Assembly: GCA_013115145.1 (NCBI GenBank) | Contig: JAAPAO010000032.1 | Span: forward strand, 9,570 to 73,569 | Length of the DNA: 64,000 nt | Source of the DNA: Perkinsus chesapeaki | Lineage: Eukaryota; Perkinsozoa; Perkinsida; Perkinsidae | Direction: 5' to 3' | Shown: one piece after another, positions 47,790 to 60,471 of the stretch | Numbering within the stretch: position 1 is the stretch's first letter | Layout: each line of letters opens with the position of its first letter | Translations under genes and position numbers: made by a program | Notes under the pieces: generated by a model | The model's database searches: none | The model's input: only the letters and a program-made list of their open reading frames with translations | Told to the model about the DNA's origin: nothing

Positions 47790-50700
47790 ATGTACTTTAT
47801 TGTCCTATTTGGTCTCATACAAATAATACAATGTATAAGAGTAGATGATATAGATCCAACACTGCTACAAAACTCTGATATGATAGCATATTCAACGTAA
47901 GCTTATGTGATTATAACCTCAAGGTGGTGATAATAATAGCAACAACTCAGTAGTCATCTTTAGCTTTCCACGCTATCGAACAACTTATAAGGAGTGCACT
48001 AAATATAACAATAATGAAGAGTATGGACTAAGGTGTAGGACACACGGTGTCGTTGAACCGATCGTCGATGATTATTGGTCAATGCTTGATGAACCCCTAC
48101 CCGACTACGATCATGATGATCATGATGACACCGATGTGAAAATAGCCATTGTCATATCACGACTATCTCACCTATTACGAGAGTCTATGGTACAATTAAA
48201 TCCCCCTACTAGAAGAATGATAAATGATGCACTTGAAGGGTTACTGCAGCATGATGTTGAAGATCTTATCAATAACGGATGGCATCACACCTTATTTGGG
48301 CTTTTAGACCAGTTAGGTGGGATAAGCTCTATTCTCACTGGTAACATTATGACGGAATACTCCACACTCTTAAATATATAGTTTAGATGATTCATGGATG
48401 GAATGGAGTCAACATATGCAATCATACGATAAAACAGATATAGACAAGTATTTGAACATATCGTACAAGAACACATCAGCTCCTATAGCGGATATAATAC
48501 TTGAAGTATCCGATGAAGGTGGTTGCGAGACTTCTATCCGACGTATAGGTCGGTATACGACGGACAACCCCGCTGCTGCTGCTGCTCTATACTGACGGTT
48601 AGGTGTGGGACTGGGTTATATCATCAAGGGACTACCAAACGATGGTCAAGAACAATATGGTCCTATTGCCAAAAGATTAATACCCAGGATAAGTACATTG
48701 ATAGAGAAGAGCAGTTGTGATTGGGGGAAGTTAACAGTTAATCATGATGAAGTTATACGTCAACTGTGAGATATAACGACAGCCCTCGAGACATCTGAAT
48801 GCATGCTGCTGTTACTCAGGGCATATCTACCTTCACCGTTGTCGACCATGGATACCACAGCAACAGCAGCAGCAGCACCCTCCTTCTATGTTCCCCTTAT
48901 AATACCATATACCCTACGTAAACGCCTATGTGGGAATATTACACAATTTCATTATGGTCCTCTTGATTACAAAGGCAGGACAGTCCGCATTGTAGCTGTT
49001 GATGGATGGTTGGTTGAAGATCCTACTAGTACAGTGTTATTGTCTAATATTGTTGTTGACAAGGTGATGTTCAAACTTCTAACCATACTTTAATCAATAG
49101 TTATCAGTTACATATACCAGCCTCAAAAACATCAGGTTTTGTAGAAGTTCTCCTTCGTGATGACCTTTCCACTTCCCCCCCTGATAGTCCATATTATATT
49201 GCTAAAGCTGAGTGGATGTGTCGTTTTCATGGAGTTGGACCGAGTATACAAGCAACAAGTGTATCCCTCTTAGATGGACAAATCATCTTCATAAGGTCAA
49301 CAACAACAACGACAACATTGCTAGTTTATTAGAAGCTATGACCTCAACTCTTAGATGCCCTTTGCCATCATCCATTGGCCCCTTTATTGATGAATTGTAC
49401 AGCAAGAACTCTTTACCTAATACTACTGGTCTTGAGCTTATACCTATGCCATGGTCTCAACTAACTACAGAAGTCTCTCCAATTGGGGAGTAAGAGGAAA
49501 TAATAATATGTGACATACATACATATATCTTGCATCCAGTTACCTCTCCAAATGGAAAATAGGTCCTATCCCTCTGTGTTCAGGGGGTATCGATACACCA
49601 AAGACTATTCCAATAATGATTGATGAATATCATCATAAGGAAATAGTGACTAACAGGACTTTGTTAGGAGAGGCTTTAATGAATCCGGCTTGTCACTGAT
49701 AATTTTTAGCGCAAGTATATCTGAGCCCTATCCACTTGCAATTTGTGCAATATACGACCCTAAACTGGAACCTAGTGTAGATCTAGGAGGCTTGGTTGGA
49801 TGGATCATGTACCATCTCAGTATAAATATTGAGAAGATATCGATGTGAGACTATCATTAACAACACCTTTACAACAATCAAACGGTTTGTAGATATGCTA
49901 TAGATATGCGTGAACCACCATATGGCCAGATTGAAGAATTAATTTCAGATCTTTCAGTCGAGTGGCATTCAATCAATTCAACGCACGAAGTCGATACTGC
50001 TATGGTGATGCGGAAGCCTGACTCATTTAAATATCTTTCTTTAGACCGCTTGCTCTTGGTCTCTACGTGGCATAGCTCACAGAGTTGCCTTCCTTCAAGC
50101 TAATATTGATTATTTAACTAACGAAAGAGGTAATGTTCGCTTATTGCTTATTAGTTTAGTGCCATATTACAGGCACTATCAGGAGCGTTACAAAGGACAT
50201 CATCCCAAAGTTAACTGCTGCTGCATTTTCAATTCATGACGATAATGCCGCCGCAGTTATTGAGTTACCTCGATATGGGTATCTAAAGTGAATATATACA
50301 CTTGATAGTGATAGTAAGATACTTAACCTTAACGTCCTCATCACGGTACCCCTTGGAGATTAGTGATGTAGAGAGTGGTATCTCTAGATTGGGTATGAAC
50401 AGAAGGTAAACGACGAGCCGAACGGACGTGTAACGTGGAGCGATTGAACGTATTGTAGGTTTGGCTCAATTATAGCACCACCAACAATAGTGGTGTATGT
50501 TAGTGTACATACTTCAAGTAACTATGCTGAAGGATTGTATTCATTTCATGTAAATACAAGACCAGGTTAGTAGTAGCTTTATGACATACTTGTAACATAA
50601 ATGATGTTAACAGGCACTCTTTATATAGATGATGTACCAGGAGAAGTGGTTCGGCTTAATTGTTATTGCATTCATAGAGAACGACTCTTGACAGTTGAAT

Positions 50701-51032
50701 TGTATAACAGCGGTGATCATATCACCCCGTGGTCTAAGATTACCATACAACACTTTAAAACTAAACTCGTGGATTTCAGGTCTTAACATCCGAAGAATTG
50801 AAATATGTATATTTTTATTTAGGAAAGAGCTCAGGAAATATCGACAATATATTAACCAAAAAGATACTGCTAGAGAACATACCAAAGCTAATGTGAGCGT
50901 AATATGGTTTATGATTCATCATTCAGTGTTCAGGATGTCTTACCCTCTACTTCGGACAACGATGGTGTTATGGGTATCCCGAGTATGAAACATGGAACTT
51001 TCCCGGCAAGCATGACCCATTCTGAGCTGTAA
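47790..51032 (+). CDS. Large secreted protein of unknown function
   Basis: A multi-exon gene with a clear signal peptide (MYFIVLFGLIQIIQC). Exons can be chained in one frame through FPRYRTTYKECTKYNNNEEY, the helical LSHLLRESMVQLNPPTRRMI, GISSILTDDSWMEWSQHMQS, VGLGYIIKGLPNDGQEQYGP, LCGNITQFHYGPLDYKGR, LLRDDLSTSPPDSPYYIAKA, GPFIDELYSKNSLPNTTGLE, LAICAIYDPKLEPSVDLGGL and LYIDDVPGEVVRLNCYC, ending GIPSMKHGTFPASMTHSEL before TAA 51030-51032. One intron (48759-48782) is only 24 nt. Base composition is more balanced than in flanking genes. The alternating beta-rich blocks resemble repeated extracellular modules, but I cannot name a family. No transmembrane helix or GPI signal is evident. Junctions between 49.8 and 50.5 kb are uncertain. 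Confidence 0.55.
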
Positions 51033-51575
51033 AATAATATTCTCTCAGTCCCAGCCTATATATTGAGTTATTATTGTCTTGAGGCTTTCTATTGTACTAT
51101 TTGATGCAACATAATAATTGTAACTTGTACTCTGTATAGTTCCGAGATGCGAGTATGTGCGTTTGTGACGCGGAAGTGATTAATTTATACTTTCAATGTA
51201 AACACAAGCGATGATGTGATTCTAAGATTCAAAGGAGAATCAGACTGTTGGTCTAGTATAGCCTATGTTTAAGTAACAACTGCTTTAAACTTATAGTTAG
51301 AGGACGCCGCCACTGTCATCACACTCAAACAGCTAGCCAGCACTACTTAGAATTATTATTGGAAATATAAAGTTTTAATGACGACTTTGACATACACAAA
51401 CCCTATGGGGTAGTTCTCGTAGCAGAAGAGTATTCGACGACGCTAAGTCATAACAAATCATCCACATCGTTAAAGACTTGCTAAGTGAACCCATTAACGA
51501 CGCTTGCCTCAGGCTCTATGAAAAGGAAAAGACGGCTCCTTCAGAATTCCACAAACACCTGAAGAGGGAACTGTG
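51033..51575. other. Intergenic, nothing recognised
   Basis: About 540 bp between the convergent stop codons of the secreted protein and the cysteine protease. The base composition is balanced, without the trinucleotide runs common elsewhere. I see no credible frame or RNA gene. Confidence 0.5.
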
Positions 51576-52953
51576 TTATCCTACACTGCTTGGCAACTCA
51601 CCATCTTCAGAGTCATCAATTGCTATCCTAATATAGCCGTCTTCACCCCATTTCTCGCCCCATGAGTTCTTCACTAGATAGTATCTGAGATAACTTACGT
51701 GTGAATATAACTTCTTTATTATGCCACGCTTACGGTTGCTCAGAATTCATGTTGTACCCGACAAGTAAAGCACCATGGTTTATCGATGTCCCACAACCAG
51801 CTAATTAAGTAGCACAAAGCAGTGTACACCAATAGTATTGCTGCTGCCTTACAATCGAGGACCCCTCCCTTATATAACTGAAATACACCTGTCCCATCAA
51901 GCCCGACTGTCACTGGCCCAGCTTCTACAACGGCTTGCAGGAGACCTTTTTTGGATCCAGCCTTTACGATACGGTATCCAATGGTATGTGGCTGAACGCA
52001 GAGCATATGAACATGAGCAATAGTAGAATGATGATGCACTTTCACGTCATTATCTTCGTTGGGTCATACCCAGTTGCTCACCTTAATAACCCTCTTCACT
52101 CCGGTGATGTTGCATGTACTCTGGCTGGCTGTATACGGGTAGTCCTTTTCGGATCCAAGACCATGGTCGTTGACGTATCGGAAGGCCTGTAGTTCGAGCC
52201 CACCACGGCAGCCCCTGAGGTATTCCTTTACCGATTCACGCGCTATACCCAAAACATGGACTTATCTTACTGATTGCCATAAGGTGTCGAGCAGCTAACT
52301 AGCTCTTGCTCTGATAGAGATACAAGATCTCCTGTTACATTCTTATGAACTGCTTCAAGAGATCCTGGGAAAGGAATGATAGAGGTAGGACTGTTGCTTC
52401 TCTTATACCAGTAGTCGAGAAAGCCCAACAACTTCCACAGTAACCTTGGTTCTTTACTCCAGTCACCCAACCTTTGTCGACATAGTTCATAGTGTCTGGA
52501 ATGCCTGAAATCTGAGACGCGCTGTAGTTGGTTATAAGGAACCCTGAATTCTGAGATTAGAACTATAAGATAGGATTCTTACCAGAAGAGCGAAGATAGT
52601 TAAGGTATCCACCATAGAACCTTGATGTCATACGTTCCTCGAACTCTGCTCTTGTTAGATGAGTGAATGGAGTGATGCCGAGCTTGTAAGATAGACCTTA
52701 CAATGCTTAAACTGTAGTAGGTAGATAGATGAAATACCTTGGCTATTAACTTCATTTATATACTCAATGTTGCTTTTGAATACTTCGAATCTATAGTCAT
52801 CATCAGAACCAAAGTCGAGCTTGTGTCTGATGAAAGATCAAATGACAGAGTAATCAGCACTTCTAACTCTTTCTTGTATGATGCAAACATATCAATATCT
52901 TGAGTGCATCCCACCGCCACGAGAACGATAGAAAGTATTGAAGCTCGCATCAT
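51576..52953 (-). CDS. Papain-family (C1A) cysteine protease, cathepsin L-like
   Basis: A secreted or lysosomal prepro-protease from ATG 52953. Residues 1-17 ([17 protein letters not shown]) are a signal peptide. The propeptide includes [15 protein letters not shown] and [17 protein letters not shown], resembling the ERFNIN/GNFD-type inhibitory prodomain. The mature enzyme starts near the sequence [20 protein letters not shown]. The catalytic Cys is in [10 protein letters not shown]. Cathepsin-L-like [14 protein letters not shown] follows, then the catalytic His in [15 protein letters not shown] and the catalytic Asn in [18 protein letters not shown]. About eight introns of 44-56 nt must be removed; with them out the reading frame is intact to TAA 51576-51578. 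All catalytic residues are present, so it is probably active. Confidence 0.88.
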
Positions 52954-53977
52954 GCCGAGGGGTTAAAAATGGCATTGTAGTTTAGTCTTCACGAGTTCAG
53001 CTATGTCACAATCGAGCATGCATGCAAAGTAACGCCGCCCTGCTTCAACTCACGGGTTCTCTTATTCCACTTATTATATGGATTTTAATGTCCAATTTAT
53101 GGGCTGTAAGACAAACTCAAATGGCATCAAATGGCGCTTAATAAAACTCATATATAATAAAACGTTTTCAGGGTTGCTCATTTGTTGAGTGTCATGATGC
53201 ATGAAACCAAGCGCCACGCACGTATCCGATTGCACTGTGCATCACGGTCTAATCACCCGAACAGTGTAGGGTACTAGACCTAGCTCCGGATGCTCGAATG
53301 TCTACAATCGGCAAGGCTGTTAGACTGTTACATTCCGATGGCATACCACAAATGCCCGGGAGACAAATTGTCCACAATGGACAGTGTGACAATATTTGGG
53401 GGTGACATCATGTGACTCATACTACGCTCTACCGACTCTCATTCCCAAATGAAAGCATTAATCGTTAGCAAGTTTCGGCCCTGAGATATGTTATAGCCAT
53501 ATATCATCACCACATTGCCATGGTGCAATTGTATACATGGCATGACAAGAGAATCTCACCCAGGGGCTAGATCAAGTCTAGTAGAGTTTGCTTAGTAAGC
53601 CAAGACTCGATAACAGCTCACTAAGGCCTTACTCATGTATTACTGCTGGTAGTAGCATGCATTACCGCTTTTTGTCGTTCGCTACAACTGAGCTCCTTGT
53701 TGGAGTTCTACTATCGAATTGCCACTCTACCAGTCCAGTCTAGTTACATCAGAGTTTACTAAGAAGTTTTTCTTTCCGGCGTGCTTAGAACGGCCGGTCG
53801 CTCGTCTAGTCAGAATTCAACAACATCACGTTCATGCTGCATTCGGGCTCCTACCCATCTATTGTCTACATTGAGCTTGTTGAGTTTAATAGGTAATAGT
53901 GTAACGTGATAGGCGGAGTACTGGATAACACAACTAATGAATCAGGGAAGATATCTTCATGAATTTATTGAAAAGCA
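52954..53977. other. Intergenic, about 1 kb, nothing recognised
   Basis: The longest stretch without a gene in the window. Its composition is balanced and simple repeats are absent, in contrast to most spacers. I found no long frame, no terminal repeats, no tRNA-like folding signal and no similarity I recognise. It could be a decayed mobile element or gene, or a long regulatory region. Confidence 0.45.
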
Positions 53978-55041
53978 TTATTCCTTCAATCTAGTCCATG
54001 TTTGATTACATTGCCATACAATCTTAATACAGTTATCTTTAACGTCGACACTGCCAGTAACAATACGTCCAGAATTAGTAAAGACACATCCAAGAGATTC
54101 CATACTATCTGGTTCTATACCAACCATTATATCTGATAGACCCCATTTACCACTTAAAACATATCCACCTAATAAGATAACATTAAGATAGCAGCTGAGT
54201 AACTTAGTAATGAGTAATCACTTGATGATTTAACGGGATGGAATAATATTCCTGGAACGCCTACATGGGTATCATATGATCCAACCAATTGCTGAACTTT
54301 ACTGGGAAATAATGATTCCTAATAATAAAATATTGAGTTGAATGAATAATATATTGAATAACACTGACCTCAGTAAGCAAGTCATTGCTAGATACATTAC
54401 TAGTAGTAGTACTAGCAAACTCCTTACTAATACGTCTACCAATATCACACCAATTCTCATCTTCATATATTGCACCCAGAGATAGTTTTCTTTTAGATAG
54501 AGGTGAACATGAAACATTAGATCCTGGAGAATAGTCCATTCTAAAAACCTCTAAGGCATTATTCTTCTCATTCTTCTCACTGTTGGTTCTTGGTGTTAAC
54601 ATTGTAGTAGTAGTCTGATTTAGTAAATATACCATTATATACCTCATAACAGCATCACATTTACTTCACTTGTGTATAAGTCCTCGGTACTAATTCCTAT
54701 ATGTCTAACTCTGGTGGCAGGTGGGGGGCGACATGACGATGTTGATGATGATGATCTCCCACCTCTAGGAAGCTCTGCAATGACTGTTGCTAGTTTTTCT
54801 GCTAAAAGTCTGTTCTCTCTAGATTGTTTACCTACAATTACTTCTTATATCATACTTAGATGTGATAGATTGATGACCTATTCTCTCCCTCAGTTCTGCT
54901 ATATGACGTGATTGCTGTAATTTCTCATCCTGTAACTGAGCCACTAGCTTTGTAGTGTCATCGGTCATGTTGCAGGACAAGTCCTCATCAATGCTGCTGC
55001 TGCTGGTCCGAGTACCACATTGACATTTAGTAGATACCATA
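53978..55041 (-). CDS. Coiled-coil protein with C-terminal beta-rich domain
   Basis: A multi-exon gene. I take ATG 55041 (MVSTKCQCGTRT) as start; an in-frame ATG at 55088 is also possible. A coiled coil follows (VAQLQDEKLQQSRHIAELRE, continuing RLLAEKLATVIAELP after a 42-nt intron at 54847-54888 whose removal keeps the frame). A Ser-rich linker leads to RTNSEKNEKNNALEVFRMDY and SKRKLSLGAIYEDENWCDIG. The C-terminal part reads GGYVLSGKWGLSDIMVGIEP, VFTNSGRIVTGSVDVKDNCI and ends TWTRLKE at TAA 53978-53980; its pattern suggests a small beta domain. No family recognised. The gene lies directly downstream of two small paralogous genes on the same strand. Confidence 0.5.
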
Positions 55042-55104
55042 GTTGAGATGTTACCTCCAGTACTAGACTCTATTAATATTATTAACAACCAAACTATATA
55101 TAGA

Positions 55105-55582
55105 TTAAAGCACCATGAGATAACGAACCATGTTATAATGACAACATTTCTCTTGCTTTTGTTCTTCTCTAATACATCTTTGATCAGCCCATAACTACAT
55201 AATATTCCCTTAACATAATATTAATCTCACTACTACTAACTACCTGCATCATTCTTGTTACTGCTGCAGTATTAAGAAGAGTATTATCAGTAAAGGAGCC
55301 TGGTATTAGATATACATTAGGCCCTACTTTAACACCAAGTATAACATATTAACTATTAAATCTACCATTGTTATGATGATGCCGACTTCTTCGTCGTCGT
55401 TTACGTCCACGAAAGAAGCTTGTGGTGTCGTGATGAGGATGAGCAGCAGCAGCAGCAGCAGCAGCTGGTGGCTCTCCTTTAAAGGATGTTGTATAATTAT
55501 GATGATGATGATGTCCAATGGTTAGGAAATGGGTTATCGGAGCACCATGTTGTTGAATAATTAAGTTATGATGATCATTCAT
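55105..55582 (-). CDS. His/Arg-rich small protein, paralogue A
   Basis: A three-exon gene from ATG 55582. The order is a His-rich N-terminus (GHHHHHNYTTSFKGEPP), an Ala run, TTSFFRGRKRRRRSRHHH, then GPNVYLIPGSFTDN and LLNTAAVTRMMQ, ending in a short charged segment (LWADQRCIREEQKQEKC). Introns at about 55325-55366 and 55196-55244 have canonical ends. The layout TTS-x-FFR-R/K-rich-HHH followed by GPxxxxIP recurs in the neighbouring gene at 55643-56045, so the two look like a tandem duplication. Poly-His and Arg clusters could bind metal or nucleic acid, but function is unknown. Confidence 0.5.
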
Positions 55583-55642
55583 AATACTATTATATTACAT
55601 TTACTAAAGTTAACTAAATATCATTATATTTACATCGATACT

Positions 55643-56045
55643 TCATATAGCATGATTGTTGCTCATCATTAATGTTGACATTCTCAAGTGACTATGTCTT
55701 AGATTATAAATTACCTAAAATAGTAGTTACTATAATATCATTATAATTATCCATAATAATTTACCCTAAAGTATCTTTCAATACCAGCTATATTATTAAT
55801 GGATTCACCATTAAAACTTCCTAACATACCCGTATGACCGCAACCACATCCCCCACCACCAGTAGGTATAACAAATATCGACGGACCTAATATACCTTAT
55901 ATGTGTTATTATTATACTGGATACAATCACCATGATGATGCCTATGATGATGACGCCTTCGTCTAAAGAATGCTGTATTTAATGATGTTGTAGCGTCATA
56001 ATGATCATGATGATAACCATTATGATGGGAAGTTAATAGTATCAT
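55643..56045 (-). CDS. His/Arg-rich small protein, paralogue B
   Basis: A small gene from ATG 56045: MILLTSHHNGYHHDHYDATT, then SLNTAFFRRRRHHHRHHHGD, an intron near 55887-55925, GPSIFVIPTGGGGCGCGHTG, LGSFNGESINNIAGIERYFR and a last exon HSHLRMSTLMMSNNHAI ending TGA 55643-55645. It shares with paralogue A the FFR-R-rich-HHH block, the GPxxxxIP motif after the first intron and the following short hydrophobic helix, but it replaces the Ala run with a Gly/Cys cluster. No family is recognised. Confidence 0.45.
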
Positions 56046-56680
56046 ATTAATAGGACGTTTACTATTACTCGCTCATTACTCAGCAACTCAGTTCAATTAC
56101 TCAAATCGGATTAACCGATTAGCTTGAAAGGCATGGCTATGAAGTTGAATCCAGTAATGGTCCAACGAAGGTGGCTATGACTCACTGCTATGGAGGAGTC
56201 TTGGAATAACAAAAGGCAGCCGCAGATACGGGTTTGTGAGGCGTCATCAACCTACGTAGGTTACTCATATTGCAAGGTTTTTATTGAACTACGCTGTTGA
56301 TCAATTCTTTTGTATTTTATGCAGGTTGAAAAAACGAATTCACAGAGTTTCGACTATCGAACGACTATTTGGCGGAACGTAGTGAGTCGAAGTACCGGAT
56401 GAAAATTCCCTTAATAGGGAGCCGAGCGTCCCAATTTAAAGACATCCTAATATACTGGATCTTAGGACCTAACTTTATCTTAGGGAAGGCATAACGATTG
56501 TGAAATGGGTATCTAAGGAGGTGAGGAGGACAACGATGTTGCGCTGAGCGAGACGAGTTGTGTGATTTATTCCGAAATAATCGTCGTGATTACTCTATTG
56601 TTATCTATCACTTTGTATTTTAGCCTGGTGACTTGTTGGTATTACGTTTGTAAGGTGTTTCTTCTCCTTCGTCTAGTAGT
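56046..56680. other. Divergent promoter region of Ataxin-2 and paralogue B
   Basis: About 635 bp between divergent genes. The composition is balanced and few trinucleotide runs occur. I see no coding frame and no complete tRNA or snRNA. It is expected to hold promoters for both genes. Confidence 0.5.
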
Positions 56681-59600
56681 ATGCCTACAACTGTAGTAAC
56701 ACCTTCAGCATCATCATTAACATCTTCATCTGGTGGTGGGGCTAATAGGAATATTGTTGCAGGGCAGCAGCAACAATCAACAGGATCAGTGGCCACTTCA
56801 ACAACTGCTCCAAGGGTACCTCCTACTAGGGCTCAACCAGATATGAATAAAGAAAGAATGATGTTTATGTGGCTATCATTAGTTGGAAGAACAGTTGAAG
56901 TTAAGATGCGAAATCAAACAATTTATCAAGGTATTTTATCTGGTGTTAAACCTGAAAAGGATTATGATATAGCACTTAAATATGCTAGAGAATTACCTAT
57001 TAATAATAAATTATCTGGTCCAATTCTGGATGAAATTTTAATTTCTGGAAAAGATATATCATCATTAACCGCTAAAGATGTACCTATAACAGGTATCGAT
57101 TGGAAAAAAGTAATATATATTACTAGTTAACATTATTATTATCAAATTCATTATTAACATCAGGGGCCTCATTTAAGTGGATTTAAAACCGATTCGGAGA
57201 TCCTACCAAGAAGTAGTCTAGCTGGTAAGGAAAGAGTATTACAACGATGGGATAGTAAAACTGATGATGCGTAATAATAATAATTAGAGTGTTTCCTATT
57301 ATTAATCTATCAGTCTTGATAAACCATTAGAGAGCAGTTTCAATGATACTAGGGTTACTAAAGGTAATAATAATAAAGGTAATTATAATATATGGTATCG
57401 TAGGTGGTGCCCATTGGGATCAATTTGCCGTTAATGAAAGGAAATTTAATGTTAAGAGTACATATAATGAGGATCTGTAAGTTAGTATTATTTATTATTT
57501 GTAATAATTATTATTAGTTATACTACTACTTTGGATACATCAAAGATATCACCGGAAAAGCAAAGAAGGGCTGAAAGGATTGCCAAGTAGGTTGTTTAAT
57601 ATATTATTAATATTATTTATTTAGGGAGATTGAGCATTCCCAAAATTATGGTGCTAAAGAGGAAGGTACAGGTGTTGAAGATGAAGAAGCATTATTCTCG
57701 GCAGTACAAGGTATTAGAATATATATGATTATAATAATACTATTAATTAGGAACTGGTGGTTATGCTAATCATAAACGATCACAGCAGCAACAACAACAA
57801 CAAGCAAGTCAAGGCAGTCATTCTGGCGGCGGCGGCGGCCCTCAGCAGCAACAACATTCAAAGCCTCAATTATCTCCGGAACAGGTATCACATGACTTAA
57901 TATATTGTATATTATATGTTTTAGATATCTGAAAGAGCCCGTATGAAGGCAGATTTCGAGAGTAATCTTCGTATGCTAGATGCAGGTCATCGTTATCCCA
58001 GGGCAGCAGCGGCAAGTGCTGGGAATACAGTAATAATGAGTATAATAAGTGTTATGTATATAACATTATATATTATCAGAGGCTTAATGCCCTTAACTTG
58101 GAGCCTGCATCAGTTCGTGTTAGCCATTTAGGGCGTTCACCTAAACAAAGTAAGTATATTATTAAACTAATAATTATCATAAATATATCAGCATCAACAT
58201 CACCTCGTCCACCACAACCATTAACTCAAGAGAATCTTAATAGTCATAATAGAGCATTAAGATACTCTGCAGTAGCTGCCGCCGCCGCAGCAGGTGGAGG
58301 AGGAGGGTCTACTGGACATAAAGGTGGACAACAAACACCTGGCAGTAAACATTCTATACTGGGAGTAATAATGATATACACTAATTGGTATATATAAGTA
58401 TGTTTAGGCATCACCTGTTATAACAGATGCAAGGAAGCCATTACCACAATTACCTAATACAACTGCTGCAGCAGCAGGTGGTGGTGGGGATGGTGTATCC
58501 CCAATAGTTACCGAAATGAAGGGTATTAATGCACTTAATCTTGAACCGGCTTTGCCTAAGTTACCTGAAAAAGAACGAGATGATTGGATATCTGGTAATG
58601 GTGGTAATAATCAAGGTAAAGGTAAAGGAGGTCGTGGAATAGGAGGGCAACAAGCAGCTTGGCAACAACAACAAGGTTCTGTTGATAATGGTACACCACC
58701 ATTAACAGCAAAAGGTGGTAAAGGGAAGGGAGGCGTTGCTACTACCACTGGTATTAAGTCTGGCCCTGCTGCTGCTGCTGGGAAGGGAGGAGGATCTTTA
58801 ATGCTAGGATCACCACAAATTGGTTATCAATCTGGACAACAACAACAACAACATCAACCAAGTCAGCTTATGATGAATGCCGTTCAGAATGCACAAAGTG
58901 CTGCTGCAGCTGCTCAAATGCAACAACAGCAAGATGCTGGTAAACCCCCGGCTGGTAAAGGTAGAAAGACCAATCTTACCTTGGAGTCATCATCATCATC
59001 AACGACAGTCCTTCCTAAACGAGGTGGATTCTCGTTCAATCCTAACGCTAATACATTCACACCAAGTACCGGTATGGCTGGTGGTAGTGGTGGACCATCT
59101 AGTAGTAGTGGAGGAGGAGCTCAAGGTGGTGCTACGCTTAATATTAATGTTACACCTGGTGGTAGTTTATCCGGAACATTGAAGAATATGAATTATGATG
59201 GTTATGATAGTAATTCTGCTCAACAACAAGGTGGTCAAGGGGGATCTAATACTGGTAATAAGCAACAAAGTAATACCCAACAGCAAGGAAGACAACAGCA
59301 ACAACAACAACATGATCAACAACAAATGTATCAAGTTGGTGGACGTGGCGGTCCATTGCCACCTATGGGAGCACTGCCACATGGTAGTGCCACAGGTATG
59401 ATACCACCACCAATGGCTGGTATGATGGGAGGAGGAGGAGCTCCAGGTTCCAGTGGTCAAGGTGGCCCACCTATGGGTATGATGATACCAATGCCACCAC
59501 CACCACCCCCACATGCTGGGGGTTATCCAGCTGCTGCTGCATTTATGCCTCCAATATCATTACCTAATATAGCACCACCTCCATTCACACCTTTATGTGA

Positions 59601-60471
59601 TAATAAATCATTAGATAAATCAACATTAATTGAAGTTGAGGATAAACTACTTGAATCAAATGAGAATGAGAATACCGCCGCAGTATCTATTGAATGGCCT
59701 GATGGTTCCAAATCGTCTAGCTATAAAGATATAATATCATCATCAGCAACAGCCGCAGTCCCACCAACAGTATTAGGAGCACCACCACCCTTACCTGGTG
59801 GTTATATGCCTATGATGCCTGCGCCTGGTACAGGGGCAGGTGGACCACATATGATTATGCAGCAGCAGCCTGGTGGAGGGGCAGGGGGACCTATGGGACC
59901 TATACCTGGTATGATGATGCAACCAGGTGGTGCTGGGGCACCAATACCTGGTATATATCAATATCCAATACAGCCAATGCAAGGAGGAGGAAATCAACAA
60001 AATAGTGGTAATAATAATAATCAGCAACAACAACAAGGTGGTGGTGGTGGTATGCATATGGCACCCCCACCCCCTCCACCTGGTGGTATGTATGCGCCAA
60101 TGTATGCCGGTGGTGGTGGTGGTATGCCACCTTATTATGCTACTGCTGCATTACCGCAAGGTATGGAAGGAGGTGTTAGAGGTGGTGGTGGTGGTGCAGG
60201 AGGAGGAGGAGCATATATGATGGGACCATCTGGTGGTGTACTAATTACACCTGATAATAATGAAGGTGGACCAGCAGCTGGATTAATGCCAAGTCCACCG
60301 CCACAACAACAACAAAGGGGTGGTGGTAGAGGAGGGGGATATTACGGACAACAACAAGGAGGAGGAGGTAGACAACAACAAGGAGGAGGAGGTCATCGTG
60401 GTGGGGGAGGAGGAGGAGGAGGAGGAGCATATCATACGCAACAACAACAAGGTGGTGGTGGTAACCAATAA
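56681..60471 (+). CDS. ATXN2: Ataxin-2/Pbp1 orthologue
   Basis: An RNA-associated protein that works with poly(A)-binding protein in mRNA storage, translation and granules. After a Ser/Thr/Gly-rich N-terminus, a Sm-like LsmAD-partner domain (Ataxin-2 SM) is visible: FMWLSLVGRTVEVKMRNQTI, YQGILSGV, KDISSLTAKDV. The LsmAD domain follows at 57.4-57.6 kb: FAVNERKFNVKSTYNEDLYT, LDTSKISPEKQRRAERIAKE. The rest is very low complexity: poly-Gln, Gly/Pro/Met-rich and Gly-rich tracts filling a single 651-codon last exon that begins by 58516. About seven introns interrupt the first part. I cannot point to a certain PAM2 motif. The repeat tracts stay in frame because they are trinucleotide runs. Confidence 0.85.
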
